Shown piece after piece: positions 21,601 to 27,546 of a stretch of 27,546 nt of DNA (its first letter is position 1; each line of letters opens with the position of its first letter). The notes under the pieces were generated by a model that saw nothing but the letters and a program-made list of their open reading frames with translations, searched no databases and had not been told where the DNA came from. Source of the stretch: a virus; IMG/VR virus record IMGVR_UViG_3300025070_000176, positions 1-27,546 of that record, one strand, 5' to 3'. A program made the translations under genes and the position numbers.

Positions 21601-21798
21601 TTCAGCCACAGACAATGCTCCGGCCCCCAAAAGGCCAAAGCCCAGGCCTACAGAACGGAGAAGTCCCGATCCGAGAGCCTGAGCTTGAGCTTGAAACTTC
21701 TGTAGCCTAATATTCGCGATCTCAATGTTCCTAAGAAACGGTTTGATGTCAACCGTAAGGATCGCTGCTAACCGACTTGCTCCTGTAATACTAGGCAT
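18631..21798 (-). CDS. tail tape measure protein (TP901 type)
   Basis: This 1055-aa protein has the TP901-family core near the N-terminus: FSEITSQLRAIGG, TKFTSTEVAELALSLKKLGF, then the GLTLEKTIALLGGLANQG and RAGTRLKTTLVRLG blocks. Two hydrophobic stretches follow, near residue 350-390 (VMAVVVPIAITAVAGLAAAL...) and about residue 960 (ALVAKLITLIILFTILSIVAGG). Long coiled-coil regions with many Glu, Leu and Gln lie between them. Its length sets the tail length; about 1050 residues predicts a tail near 150 nm by the usual rule of thumb. It overlaps the chaperone extension stop and the downstream start by one base each. Confidence 0.9.
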   Translation of the reverse strand: MPSITGASRLAAILTVDIKPFLRNIEIANIRLQKFQAQAQALGSGLLRSVGLGFGLLGAGALSVAEKFSEITSQLRAIGGSTAMEPVIDAARELGRTTKFTSTEVAELALSLKKLGFDAQGIQGAMKTATKLTQLFGGDLNKVGSTIAEVRRQFGLTEEEGSFERIGDVFAVAFRESALDINNLGGALKNVGTVANQSGLTLEKTIALLGGLANQGQKAERAGTRLKTTLVRLGREFGFTEDQTGILTSGVLDTAQIFDLLKNRAGLAGAVIAQSGAEINLLEERLINAKGALDAMSEGLDTQLFISVARAKAGVEDLSISLGGALAPYVAAVADGLQYLAKKFDESSDKTKDSIANFSVMAVVVPIAITAVAGLAAALLALEGPIVLISLGIGVLVGAYTKAALKAARIAREQERLNETFANFRELTRGEDGESFDPGGIAATSTGALEQLAARQEESLKALRLQKQEIEDEITERVNRPSLNSQIAVDKEILKDSGETKQIQAEINRLISQQFVVKKELEQREDRLRDLAAERLDLQQRYADSLGFSQQILLKFQNGWEKTGDNIAKALAEFGFATEDLGQIQGKLEQIQNLSLADIVDGGADVFKGLTDGLKGTPEQLKKLSDALNKQIKALGIEGAIESGEEFANIFLEAAKSYKDFSDDLARQIKINGIEEASDKAVDLAESLTSLGRVTEQGFNERKLSALTTELNALLAQDVSTSSNRIKDLNKEIEDLEETISASNLADKLKKVLEAPETFDEFANTDPLVAFEQAAARAGREARGLFADFQAGGTTTLEQVNDAVKKFLDADLVARTQKEAAGLRDSLSEVPDELQKIEDALAGGFIDRNDEASQRLQVLTKQVEDLLALQKLDGIGDIVFSDEDLNSLNLAIESIDKLKIKIRDMEKAAQLTSFIKDQVDFLGQAFLEASQSGENFFTVLKRTFLDAFRALVAKLITLIILFTILSIVAGGSGAGAGVAKQALGGADAFSGAALGNVLSAGFGLSKSLSVGSGPAGSSGSGLAAGGRTAITGSLSGDNIVFSNQRGTRAIDRTFG

Positions 21799-22124
21799 TA
21801 GAATTTTCTCATTTTCTCCAGAAGTGCTTCAGCTTCTTCCTTGCTCTTCACTCCTTGATTTGACTTCCTTGCAAACGGATGGAAATCGTCCGGTTGAAAG
21901 GTTTTACCTTTTGCTGAGTTCACATTCGCTGTCATTGCCATCAATGAAGACGTGTGATCCCATGCGTAACTCATATTTTGCGCCCACCCCTCCCTGTACC
22001 AAATAAACTCTCTCAGGGTCATGTTCCAGAACTCGTCTGGTTTTAATCCTATTCCGAGAGCCGATTTGTATATGTTCTCCCAGGAGGCCTCTTCTTCCTC
22101 CGTGGTTCCAGAGGGGCCTATTAG
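21798..22124 (-). CDS. tail assembly chaperone frameshift extension (gpT-like)
   Basis: The -1 frame relative to the chaperone gene is open from 22124 to the stop at 21798. It reads LIGPSGTTEEEEASW..., then LGIGLKPDEFWNMTLREFIW, the block seen in gpT-type extensions of phage tail chaperones (GLxPDEFWxMTxxE). It is reached by a -1 shift at GGGAAAC, giving a predicted 218-aa fusion. An ATG at 22022 gives a 74-aa shorter frame that is probably not the natural start, because the conserved block begins upstream of it. Confidence 0.8.
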   Translation of the reverse strand, partial: LIGPSGTTEEEEASWENIYKSALGIGLKPDEFWNMTLREFIWYREGWAQNMSYAWDHTSSLMAMTANVNSAKGKTFQPDDFHPFARKSNQGVKSKEEAEALLEKMRKF

Positions 22125-22453
22125 TTTCCCGAGGTATCCTCGCCGGCGCCTAGGGCTTCAGTAACGGCTTGCATCATGGTGTCCAGCGTTTCTGAATCAT
22201 CCAGGGCCAGTGCGCAGAAATGCTCAAAATCTGGTAGTCCAGACTCCTTGCCCTTGCGAGCTGCCTGATTCTTCACGCCGTAGTAAGCAAAAGCTGGAAT
22301 GGCGGTCAATGGGTCGTCGCTGAGCCACTTGTCCATGTCGTTGAGCTTGACCCCCATGGCGTTGCACATAAGGCGCATCGCGTTGAGTGACAAACATGCT
22401 TGATACTTCTTCTTGTTCAGCGTAAAGCTGAATTCTCCTCTTAAGGTATTCAT
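22121..22453 (-). CDS. tail assembly chaperone (gpG-like)
   Basis: This 110-aa protein between tail tube and tape measure is at the conserved position of gpG. It has a beta start (GEFSFTLNKKKYQACLSLNAM) and a helical body (WLSDDPLTAIPAFAYYGVKNQAARKG). It binds the tape measure and directs tube polymerisation in related phages. It ends in frame at TAA, directly after the slippery heptamer. A strong terminator lies just upstream (22465-22494), so its expression relies on read-through. Confidence 0.75.
   Translation of the reverse strand: MNTLRGEFSFTLNKKKYQACLSLNAMRLMCNAMGVKLNDMDKWLSDDPLTAIPAFAYYGVKNQAARKGKESGLPDFEHFCALALDDSETLDTMMQAVTEALGAGEDTSGN
22124..22130 (-). other. -1 programmed frameshift slippery site
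   Basis: On the minus strand the heptamer G GGA AAC sits in the zero frame as X XXY YYZ and is followed at once by the TAA stop of the chaperone gene. Slipping -1 enters the open gpT frame. Siphoviruses widely use such a site here. Confidence 0.85.
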
Positions 22454-22464
22454 GTGGTTGGGTT

Positions 22465-22494
22465 AAAAGGGGCGACGATTTATCCCGCCGCCCC
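22465..22494 (-). terminator. intrinsic terminator after the second tail tube gene
   Basis: On the minus strand GGGGCGGCG pairs with CGTCGCCCC (9 bp with one G-U wobble), loop of 8 nt, then TTTT. It lies between the tail tube paralog and the chaperone gene. It probably reduces but does not abolish transcription downstream. Confidence 0.75.
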
Positions 22495-22501
22495 GTGATT
22501 A

Positions 22502-23086
22502 TTATGCTTCTTTCAAGAGCTGGTCTACACCGGTCAAGGTCACGCTGTAAGTGGCAATCTCATCGACACCACCTGAGAGCTGCACCGATTCAATCAGTAC
22601 CTGCCCATAATAGTCAATGTCGGTTCCGTCCTTGTCGATAGAGAACTTGACGATTGCATAGTACTTGTTGCGAGCCATATCCATGATGGAGACACCTGCG
22701 TCATCCGAGGTTTGGATCAGACCGTCGCATGTGATCGTCCACTCTTGATTCGATTCCTGGAGTGTGCCACCTTCGCCATCTCGAGCGACGTTCTCGATTG
22801 AGTTTGTCAAGTCGAGGTTGCTCGAGGTTGCTGCTCCAACGAGATCCAAGCGGTCGAGCTGGTCAGTGAAGGCGTCGGTGCCGTGATCGATCTCACCATA
22901 CCCGATGAAAATGTTGTTTTCACCGCTAGTCGGGTCAGAGTCGGCAACGATAGCGCGAGTGTAGTCCACTGTCGCCGCTTGTGCTGCCGAGCTTGTAGAA
23001 GCGTAAGGCGCCAGTGTCTTAATTTTTGTCTGAGAGTCTACGCTATCGATGTAGATAGCTAGACAGTTTGCGTTTACTACTGCCAT
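22502..23086 (-). CDS. major tail tube protein paralog 2
   Basis: The 194-aa product has the tail tube pattern of LDLTNSIENV, EWTITCDGLIQ, IMDMARNKYYAIVKFSID and, near the end, IESVQLSGGVDEIATYSVTLTG. It aligns along its length with the upstream gene's product (LDLSNTIDEV, SWNLSADGLIQ, LMDIARKSEYVLVRFVLD, IENVSITGGFDDTATYSVTVRG). One copy may form the tube while the other decorates or terminates it. It is followed by an intrinsic terminator. Confidence 0.8.
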   Translation of the reverse strand: MAVVNANCLAIYIDSVDSQTKIKTLAPYASTSSAAQAATVDYTRAIVADSDPTSGENNIFIGYGEIDHGTDAFTDQLDRLDLVGAATSSNLDLTNSIENVARDGEGGTLQESNQEWTITCDGLIQTSDDAGVSIMDMARNKYYAIVKFSIDKDGTDIDYYGQVLIESVQLSGGVDEIATYSVTLTGVDQLLKEA

Positions 23087-23096
23087 GATTCAATTC

Positions 23097-23732
23097 TTAG
23101 TGCTGGTACTTATAGAGTTTTCCGTAGCCACGAACTGTTACGGAGTAGGTTGCTGTGTCGTCAAATCCACCGGTGATGCTTACGTTCTCAATGATGCCTT
23201 GACCGATGTAGTTGACCTGGTTTTCATCAGTTCCTGACGTGTCCTTGTCGGTGACGTCCAACACGAAGCGAACCAAGACATATTCGCTTTTACGAGCGAT
23301 GTCCATCAAGCGAGTTGCACCCATGCGGTCAGAGGATACGACGTCCTGAATCAATCCGTCAGCGGAAAGGTTCCAGGACTGAGCTCCTCCGATGATGTAG
23401 GTTTCAGAGTTGCATTGGGTAGACTTAGCTACGACCTCGTCGATCGTGTTGCTTAGATCCAGAGTGGTGGACGTTGCTGCGGCCAGGAGGTCAAGCTGGG
23501 CTACACCGTTGGCCCAGCTACCGGCTGAATTGCTACCGATAGCTGGTACGTCTGAATCTTCCAATACATCGTCTCCGTCTACGAGAATGCCGTAATCGCC
23601 TGAACTGGTAGCTGCTAGAAAATCTGTTTTTGCAGTTGCCAAAATAGCGTTGTCCTCGACTCGGTACGCTGATGTTTGCCCCGAGTCGGCGAAGCCATAA
23701 AGGCCAAGATAGTTTGCGTTAAGTAGTGCCAT
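23097..23732 (-). CDS. major tail tube protein paralog 1
   Basis: This 211-aa protein matches the siphovirus tail tube family by its motif series (LDLSNTIDEV, SWNLSADGLI, then GIIENVSITGGFDDTATYSVTV) and its position between the gp10-like gene and the chaperone. It and its downstream paralog share a start MA(L/V)(L/V)NANxL. Only 10 bp separate the two genes. It polymerises around the tape measure to form the tail tube. Which copy is the main tube protein cannot be told from sequence. Confidence 0.8.
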   Translation of the reverse strand: MALLNANYLGLYGFADSGQTSAYRVEDNAILATAKTDFLAATSSGDYGILVDGDDVLEDSDVPAIGSNSAGSWANGVAQLDLLAAATSTTLDLSNTIDEVVAKSTQCNSETYIIGGAQSWNLSADGLIQDVVSSDRMGATRLMDIARKSEYVLVRFVLDVTDKDTSGTDENQVNYIGQGIIENVSITGGFDDTATYSVTVRGYGKLYKYQH

Positions 23733-23753
23733 TGTTTTTCATTTTATCGTCAC

Positions 23754-24263
23754 TCAGCTCTTGGGCAATTTTGCATAGAACTTAGTTCCGAAGATGTTGC
23801 CTAGGGCAAAACGAAGCTTTCGATTGTAGCTCCCTAGGTTTTTTTTAATTGCAGGGCCTACGTGGGGATGAGGCGGGTGGTGCCTTGTTCCCAATTCAGC
23901 CCAGTGATCGCGCCACCCCATAGCATTGTATTCCTCTCCGGCAGCAATGCCTGAGATGTAACCTAGCTGATTGGGTTGCACGACTCGGGGCCCGCTGATC
24001 GCTCCAACACGAATGCCGAAAACGAACGTCGGGGTTTTTTTAAGTCTGCGGATAGCGAAAGACTGGCTCAAAAGACCCGTGAGTACAGGTGACTTACCTT
24101 CCATGTCACCTCTCATATCCTCAGCAGCTTTAGCCATGGCTTTGTACAGGACATTCTTCCTGTCCTTGATCTTCTTCAATCTGCGCAACCTGCTTGGGAA
24201 GGGATCGTTTCTCTCGAACCCTGTCAAAAACAGATTTGCCTTGAATGCTCCTGACCTAGCCAT
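23754..24263 (-). CDS. HK97 gp10-like tail/neck component
   Basis: The 169-aa protein resembles the HK97 gp10 family: basic helical start (SRLRRLKKIKDRKNVLYKAMAKAAEDMRGDMEGKSPVLTGLLSQS) in which a helix ends at a SPVLTGxL-type turn, then a strand-rich part (FGIRVGAISG) and a HHPPHPHVGPA segment. Members act at the head-tail interface as tail terminator or completion proteins. It is 1 base from the head closure gene, in the standard gene order. Confidence 0.75.
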   Translation of the reverse strand: MARSGAFKANLFLTGFERNDPFPSRLRRLKKIKDRKNVLYKAMAKAAEDMRGDMEGKSPVLTGLLSQSFAIRRLKKTPTFVFGIRVGAISGPRVVQPNQLGYISGIAAGEEYNAMGWRDHWAELGTRHHPPHPHVGPAIKKNLGSYNRKLRFALGNIFGTKFYAKLPKS

Positions 24264-24670
24264 TAGGTTGCTGGGTTTGTTTCGGTGAGGTCGGTGATGT
24301 TTCCTTCGTCGTCTGTAACTGAGATAGGTAAGTTGTTGTTGTCTCGGCGGCGAGCCCTCAAGCGCATGCCTTCACGACGTCCAAAAGGAAGGATGGAATA
24401 CAGGTTGAAGTGACCCCCATTCCAAACGATGACGTCGTCGAATTGAATGCCTGAGATCCAACGGCACTTGAGCTCCATCTTCATCTCACCCACCTCCTGG
24501 TCGTCATCGGTAAATTCCGATGCCCCAGCCGATGGTGTTCCGAGAGACGTAATCTTGCACCGAACCCCCATCTTCCACTCAGTGTAATACTCTACCATGT
24601 CGCCGAACTGGTTCACAGTCCTGGTTGGACGATAGATGTCTACCTTCTCATTGAGCTCTCCTGCCTTCAT
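24263..24670 (-). CDS. head-tail joining (head closure) protein
   Basis: The 135-aa protein starts MKAGELNEKVDIYRPTRTVNQFGDMVEYYTEW, a clear match to the Phage_H_T_join/SPP1 gp16-like family (MxxGxLxxxIxIxRxTxTxDxxGxxVxxW). This beta-barrel protein closes the connector pore and receives the tail. The final 35 residues (RREGMRLRARRRDNNN) are unusually Arg-rich. One base overlaps each neighbour, in the usual head-to-tail gene order. Confidence 0.85.
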   Translation of the reverse strand: MKAGELNEKVDIYRPTRTVNQFGDMVEYYTEWKMGVRCKITSLGTPSAGASEFTDDDQEVGEMKMELKCRWISGIQFDDVIVWNGGHFNLYSILPFGRREGMRLRARRRDNNNLPISVTDDEGNITDLTETNPAT

Positions 24671-25737
24671 CAGTAGTGTCTTACGCTTTGGAGGAGGCGG
24701 TGAACACCCTCTTTGATCTCCATAGTGATACCTCCAATGTTTTCTGCCTCGCGCTGATTGTAGTAGTGACCCACCAACAGCAAAGCCGCTTGCTTGTACT
24801 GCTTAGGTATAGCAATAAGGTCTGTCCCGGCAGTGATGTAAGCTCGAGCGAAGTCATCGCCATGAGCGCTGCACTCATCGCCGATGGCTGACTTGTATTC
24901 CCGCAAGTCCATGTAGCATGGGTAGCGGTCTGTGATGATCACGTTGTCGAAGTCGGTCCCGTCGTTCGCCGTGAAGTACAGGTAGTTCGTGGTGTTCTCT
25001 TCTAGGTTCGTGTCGTCAAGAACTGCCTTGATGCGATACATCCCTTGGGGGATAACCTCGGTTCCGTCGGTCACCGTCAAAGTCCCTCCCGCAGCATTGA
25101 TTTCAGCTTGGTTGTAAGTCCTGTCCGTGAAGACATCAGATGAACTGTAGGTGCCATCACTATTCCGTTTTTGAAACTGAACATTAAGCGAAGCCAATGA
25201 AGTCTCAGAAACATCCATGAGGATAGCGATAGATACGGAAGTAACCTCTCCGCTGCTGTCCACCTCAAAGTGGCTATCCTTCAACCCGGTGATTGCGTCG
25301 GTGAAGATCTCGTTTTCGTATTCGGCCTCAAGTAGCTTGTACGGTTCGAAGTAAGATGCCTTGTCGTCGGCATCCCTGCTCCGGTACTCCAGCTTCCACA
25401 TGCGAGTCACATCGTTGATCTTAGGCAGCGTAAACGGCCGCTTCAGATCCTCCGCGTCCAGGTACACAATGACGTCGCTCTCCCCGAGGATGCGGTTCGT
25501 CAATTGCTCCATGTAGTCCAATGCAGCTTCAAGGTAGATGAGCAGGAGGTCGTCCTCCGTTTCATCGATCGCACGGACGTGATTACGCAAGAGGGCGTAG
25601 GCAGCTTCCTCTACCTCCTCCAACGATTCCCCTTCAGGGATCTCTGTCATCCCGTCTGGGATTTCCAGTGTTGGCTCTTGAGCGTAGAAGAGGCGCAGTG
25701 CCTTCTCCGTAGATTTCCGTGTGACCTTGATATGCAT
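24670..25737 (-). CDS. gp6-like head-tail connector with large insertion
   Basis: The 355-aa protein has the two halves of an HK97 gp6-like adaptor: ETEDDLLLIYLEAALDYMEQLTNRIL near residue 60 and PKQYKQAALLLVGHYYNQREAE...GVHRLLQSVRHY at the end. A gp6 protein is normally about 100 residues. Between the halves lie about 200 extra residues, beta-rich with many Ser/Thr and Asp (VTSVSIAILMDVSETSLASL...), and there is an N-terminal 45-residue Glu-rich extension. It would form the ring below the portal. The insertion probably projects outward. Confidence 0.7.
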   Translation of the reverse strand: MHIKVTRKSTEKALRLFYAQEPTLEIPDGMTEIPEGESLEEVEEAAYALLRNHVRAIDETEDDLLLIYLEAALDYMEQLTNRILGESDVIVYLDAEDLKRPFTLPKINDVTRMWKLEYRSRDADDKASYFEPYKLLEAEYENEIFTDAITGLKDSHFEVDSSGEVTSVSIAILMDVSETSLASLNVQFQKRNSDGTYSSSDVFTDRTYNQAEINAAGGTLTVTDGTEVIPQGMYRIKAVLDDTNLEENTTNYLYFTANDGTDFDNVIITDRYPCYMDLREYKSAIGDECSAHGDDFARAYITAGTDLIAIPKQYKQAALLLVGHYYNQREAENIGGITMEIKEGVHRLLQSVRHY

Positions 25738-25743
25738 GGGCAG

Positions 25744-25774
25744 AAAAAATGGGGCCAGGCCATTTCCCGGCCCC
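25744..25774 (-). terminator. intrinsic terminator after the capsid gene
   Basis: On the minus strand GGGGCCGGG pairs with CCTGGCCCC (9 bp with one G-U wobble), loop of 6, then ATTTTTT. It separates the capsid gene from the connector gene. It would raise capsid transcript levels over those of the downstream head-tail genes. Confidence 0.8.
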
Positions 25775-25792
25775 AGTTTCAGTTAAGAGTTA

Positions 25793-26875
25793 TTAGGCTG
25801 CGTCGTACCCGATGATGCCGTTGTAGTTCAGACCAGAGAAGTCCTTGTACATGTTGGCGATGATCCGGACCACGCCGTGATCAGCATCGGTGTAAGGGTC
25901 AATGATCAAGTTGACACCACCCCAGGTGCACTGCACCAACTGAGTAACGTCAGCCATGAACAACTCACCTGCATCAATCTGAGAAGACACCACTGCGTCG
26001 TAACCCAAGATCTGCTTGCGATCAGCAGGAGAGCTTGCGAAGAGCAAACCTGAACCTGCGTCCAAGCTGTTCTGACGCTCCTGGCGGTAAGCCAAAGCAG
26101 AGGCGGCTACACGCACGTTAGAGAGGTCCACATCGTTTCCGAGCAAGAACTCCTCGAGGTGCAGAGAGTTATAGCTAGTGTTGCTGTACTCCTCCATGCC
26201 TGTACCTACTGCTGCTACGTTGTGAGAGTCAGCAGCACCGTGCAATTTAGCAGCAACGTCTGCGCTAAACTTGGCGTCGATAGCCTTGCGGATCTCCTGC
26301 GCAACGAAAGCACCCATGTCCTGGCTGCTCTGAGCCAAGAGTTGCTCCGTCACTTGCACGTGAGCTGAGTAGCGCTTAGGCGCCAAGGTGCGAGCCGCGA
26401 AGGCTGGGTTGTTGATGCCCTGTGCCGTAGCTTCAGCGGGGGTTCCAACTGTTGGTGTCGTGGTCTGAACCTGGAACACTACGTCACCAGTTGCGCTAGT
26501 GATGTTGCGGACACCCATCTTGGTGGCCAAATCGCCAGCAGCGAAGGCACCGACCAATCCTGAATCAACCTTGCCGATCTGGCCTCCGAAAGCATCAGAT
26601 TCGTTATTGCCAGAGCCAGAATCCACTGTACCCAAGGCGGCACGAGATTCACCGCTAGTCAAGAAGCTGGGGACGTTGATGCCGCCAGACACATTCACTT
26701 TTGAAGAGGTAAACTCAGAGCGAGCTTCCTGGTTCATTTCTGCTTCGAGGCCAGTCAAGCGACCTTGTGCCGCTTCACGGATAGCCTTTCCGAAGTCGTA
26801 ACGCTTTTGCAGCTTTTCAGCTACATCGCCCAGACCCTGGATGTAGGCCGGAGCGTTCTTTTCTTTGTTCTCCAT
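25793..26875 (-). other. candidate internal start for separate major capsid protein
   Basis: The ATG at 26875-26873 (MENKEKN) lies in frame. It is preceded by an A/T-rich run (AATAATAACAATTCCAATAA) in the middle of very GC-rich GAG/GAA/GAC codons. This resembles a Bacteroidota translation leader. Use of this start would yield a 360-aa capsid protein, a typical size, besides the fusion. Proteolytic release of the same part is an alternative. Confidence 0.45.
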
Positions 26876-27546
26876 GTTATTGGAATTGTTATTATTAGAT
26901 CGAGCCTCCGGCTCAGGGTTTTCATCTAGAGCATAGGGATGCGGCAAGATGCTGGTGTCGACCAAAACGTCAACACGCTCTTCCTGCTCATCTTCTTCTT
27001 CCTCCTCCTCATTTTCTTCCATCTTCTTCTCTTCCTCCTCTTCGTCCTCGTCCTTAACGCCATCGTAGTCGGAGTCGACGCCTGGGCGACGGTCCTCCTT
27101 CTCCTCTTCCATACCCTCCTCTTCTTCCTCTTCCTCTTTCTTTTCGGCGCGTTGAACTGGTTCGATTGCCTTGTCACCGCATCCGCAATCTTCCTTCTCT
27201 TCAACTTCTTCTTCTGACCGAATCACCTCCTCTTCCAGCTCTGCAACCGCCTCGTTAGCGAAAGCCGCTTCCATTGAGCGGAGACCAACTTCGGTGGTGG
27301 GGTAAGCCCCCTGGGTTGTGGGTGAGACGTCGAACAAGAGATCGACTGCTTCGATTGTGCGGAGATTCATTCCATCATCGCGACGCTCCCAGCTATCGTC
27401 TTTGACTGTGAAGCCAAAGCTGCTGGTACCTACGTTGCCCATGCGGATGTTCTCGGCAAGATCCTTTGCGTAGCTCTGGTTGCCCAATTCGAAGCGGTAC
27501 TTGAGTCCGCGCTCGTCAACCTCGAGCTCCAATCCATGACCTACGC
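25793..27546 (-). CDS. prohead protease fused to HK97-type major capsid protein (5' end cut by window)
   Basis: One open frame runs from the window edge to 25793. The first part is the prohead serine protease (S78/U35-like): LELEVDERGLKYRFEL, MGNVGTSSFGF with the Ser of the SSFGF block, and DLLFDVSPTTQGAYPTT. The catalytic His region is at or beyond the edge. An extremely acidic linker follows (runs of Glu, DSDYDG, EEEEDEQEE), then RSNNNNSNN, then MENKEKNAPAYIQGLG. The capsid part has an HK97 fold pattern (helix-rich delta-like start, FLTSGESRAALGTVDSG, ARTLAPKRYSAHVQVTEQLL, DAKFSADVAAKLHGA). The linker could act as scaffold and be removed after assembly. It starts off-window; no in-window start is credible. 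Confidence 0.85.
   Translation of the reverse strand, partial: VGHGLELEVDERGLKYRFELGNQSYAKDLAENIRMGNVGTSSFGFTVKDDSWERRDDGMNLRTIEAVDLLFDVSPTTQGAYPTTEVGLRSMEAAFANEAVAELEEEVIRSEEEVEEKEDCGCGDKAIEPVQRAEKKEEEEEEEGMEEEKEDRRPGVDSDYDGVKDEDEEEEEKKMEENEEEEEEDEQEERVDVLVDTSILPHPYALDENPEPEARSNNNNSNNMENKEKNAPAYIQGLGDVAEKLQKRYDFGKAIREAAQGRLTGLEAEMNQEARSEFTSSKVNVSGGINVPSFLTSGESRAALGTVDSGSGNNESDAFGGQIGKVDSGLVGAFAAGDLATKMGVRNITSATGDVVFQVQTTTPTVGTPAEATAQGINNPAFAARTLAPKRYSAHVQVTEQLLAQSSQDMGAFVAQEIRKAIDAKFSADVAAKLHGAADSHNVAAVGTGMEEYSNTSYNSLHLEEFLLGNDVDLSNVRVAASALAYRQERQNSLDAGSGLLFASSPADRKQILGYDAVVSSQIDAGELFMADVTQLVQCTWGGVNLIIDPYTDADHGVVRIIANMYKDFSGLNYNGIIGYDAA

Noticed and set aside
26926-27217. Open frames on both strands with Lys/Arg-rich or Leu/Phe-rich products
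   Set aside because: They are shadows of the Glu-rich linker codons in the protease-capsid gene.
1-27546. Integrase, repressor or attachment site of a temperate phage
   Set aside because: No tyrosine or serine recombinase motif or classical repressor was recognised, so lifestyle cannot be assigned from this window.

Overview
The window is a contiguous piece of a tailed-phage (siphovirus-type) genome that very probably infects a member of the Bacteroidota. Evidence for the host: three promoters match the Bacteroidota vegetative consensus (TTTG, 19-20 bp, TAnnTTTG) at about 148-178, 512-542 and 3092-3123. Genes also generally lack Shine-Dalgarno sequences and start after A/T-rich leaders. No integrase, repressor, rRNA or tRNA was recognised. 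Terminase and portal are not in the window and probably lie beyond the right edge on the minus strand.

Layout. Positions 1-1800 form an odd left section with few genes, G-rich and C-rich repeat tracts and five copies of a 17-bp palindrome (TGTCTATTCAGTAGACA). From 1.87 to 10.0 kb there is a dense plus-strand train of small, mostly unrecognised genes, often with 4-8 nt stop/start overlaps. It includes a GP88-like cysteine protein, a zinc-ribbon protein, a ParB-like domain protein, a SANT/Myb-like DNA-binding protein, several tiny membrane peptides, a possible annealing protein and a protein with an SSB-type DDLPF tail, and it ends at an intrinsic terminator (10039-10068). From 10.08 to 13.75 kb, still on the plus strand, are an SF3-type helicase, a calcineurin-like phosphoesterase and several unknowns. 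Plus- and minus-strand genes converge at 13753-13814.

The minus strand then carries the late module, read from right to left. The order is a fused prohead protease and HK97-type major capsid protein (cut by the window edge), gp6-like connector, head closure protein, gp10-like neck protein, two paralogous tail tube proteins, tail assembly chaperone with a -1 frameshift extension, tape measure, a 1259-aa tail tip/fibre protein, a small membrane protein, an N-acetylmuramoyl-L-alanine amidase and a VRR-NUC nuclease. Two GC-rich terminators inside this operon, after the capsid gene and after the second tail tube gene, could lower transcription of the downstream genes relative to the abundant structural proteins.

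The points that most merit a second look are: the dispersed 17-bp palindrome, present seven times in the early half and never in the late half; the protease-capsid fusion with an acidic linker and a likely internal capsid start; the classical G GGA AAC slippery site at the chaperone stop codon; the amidase/VRR-NUC overprinting; and the tail tube duplication.
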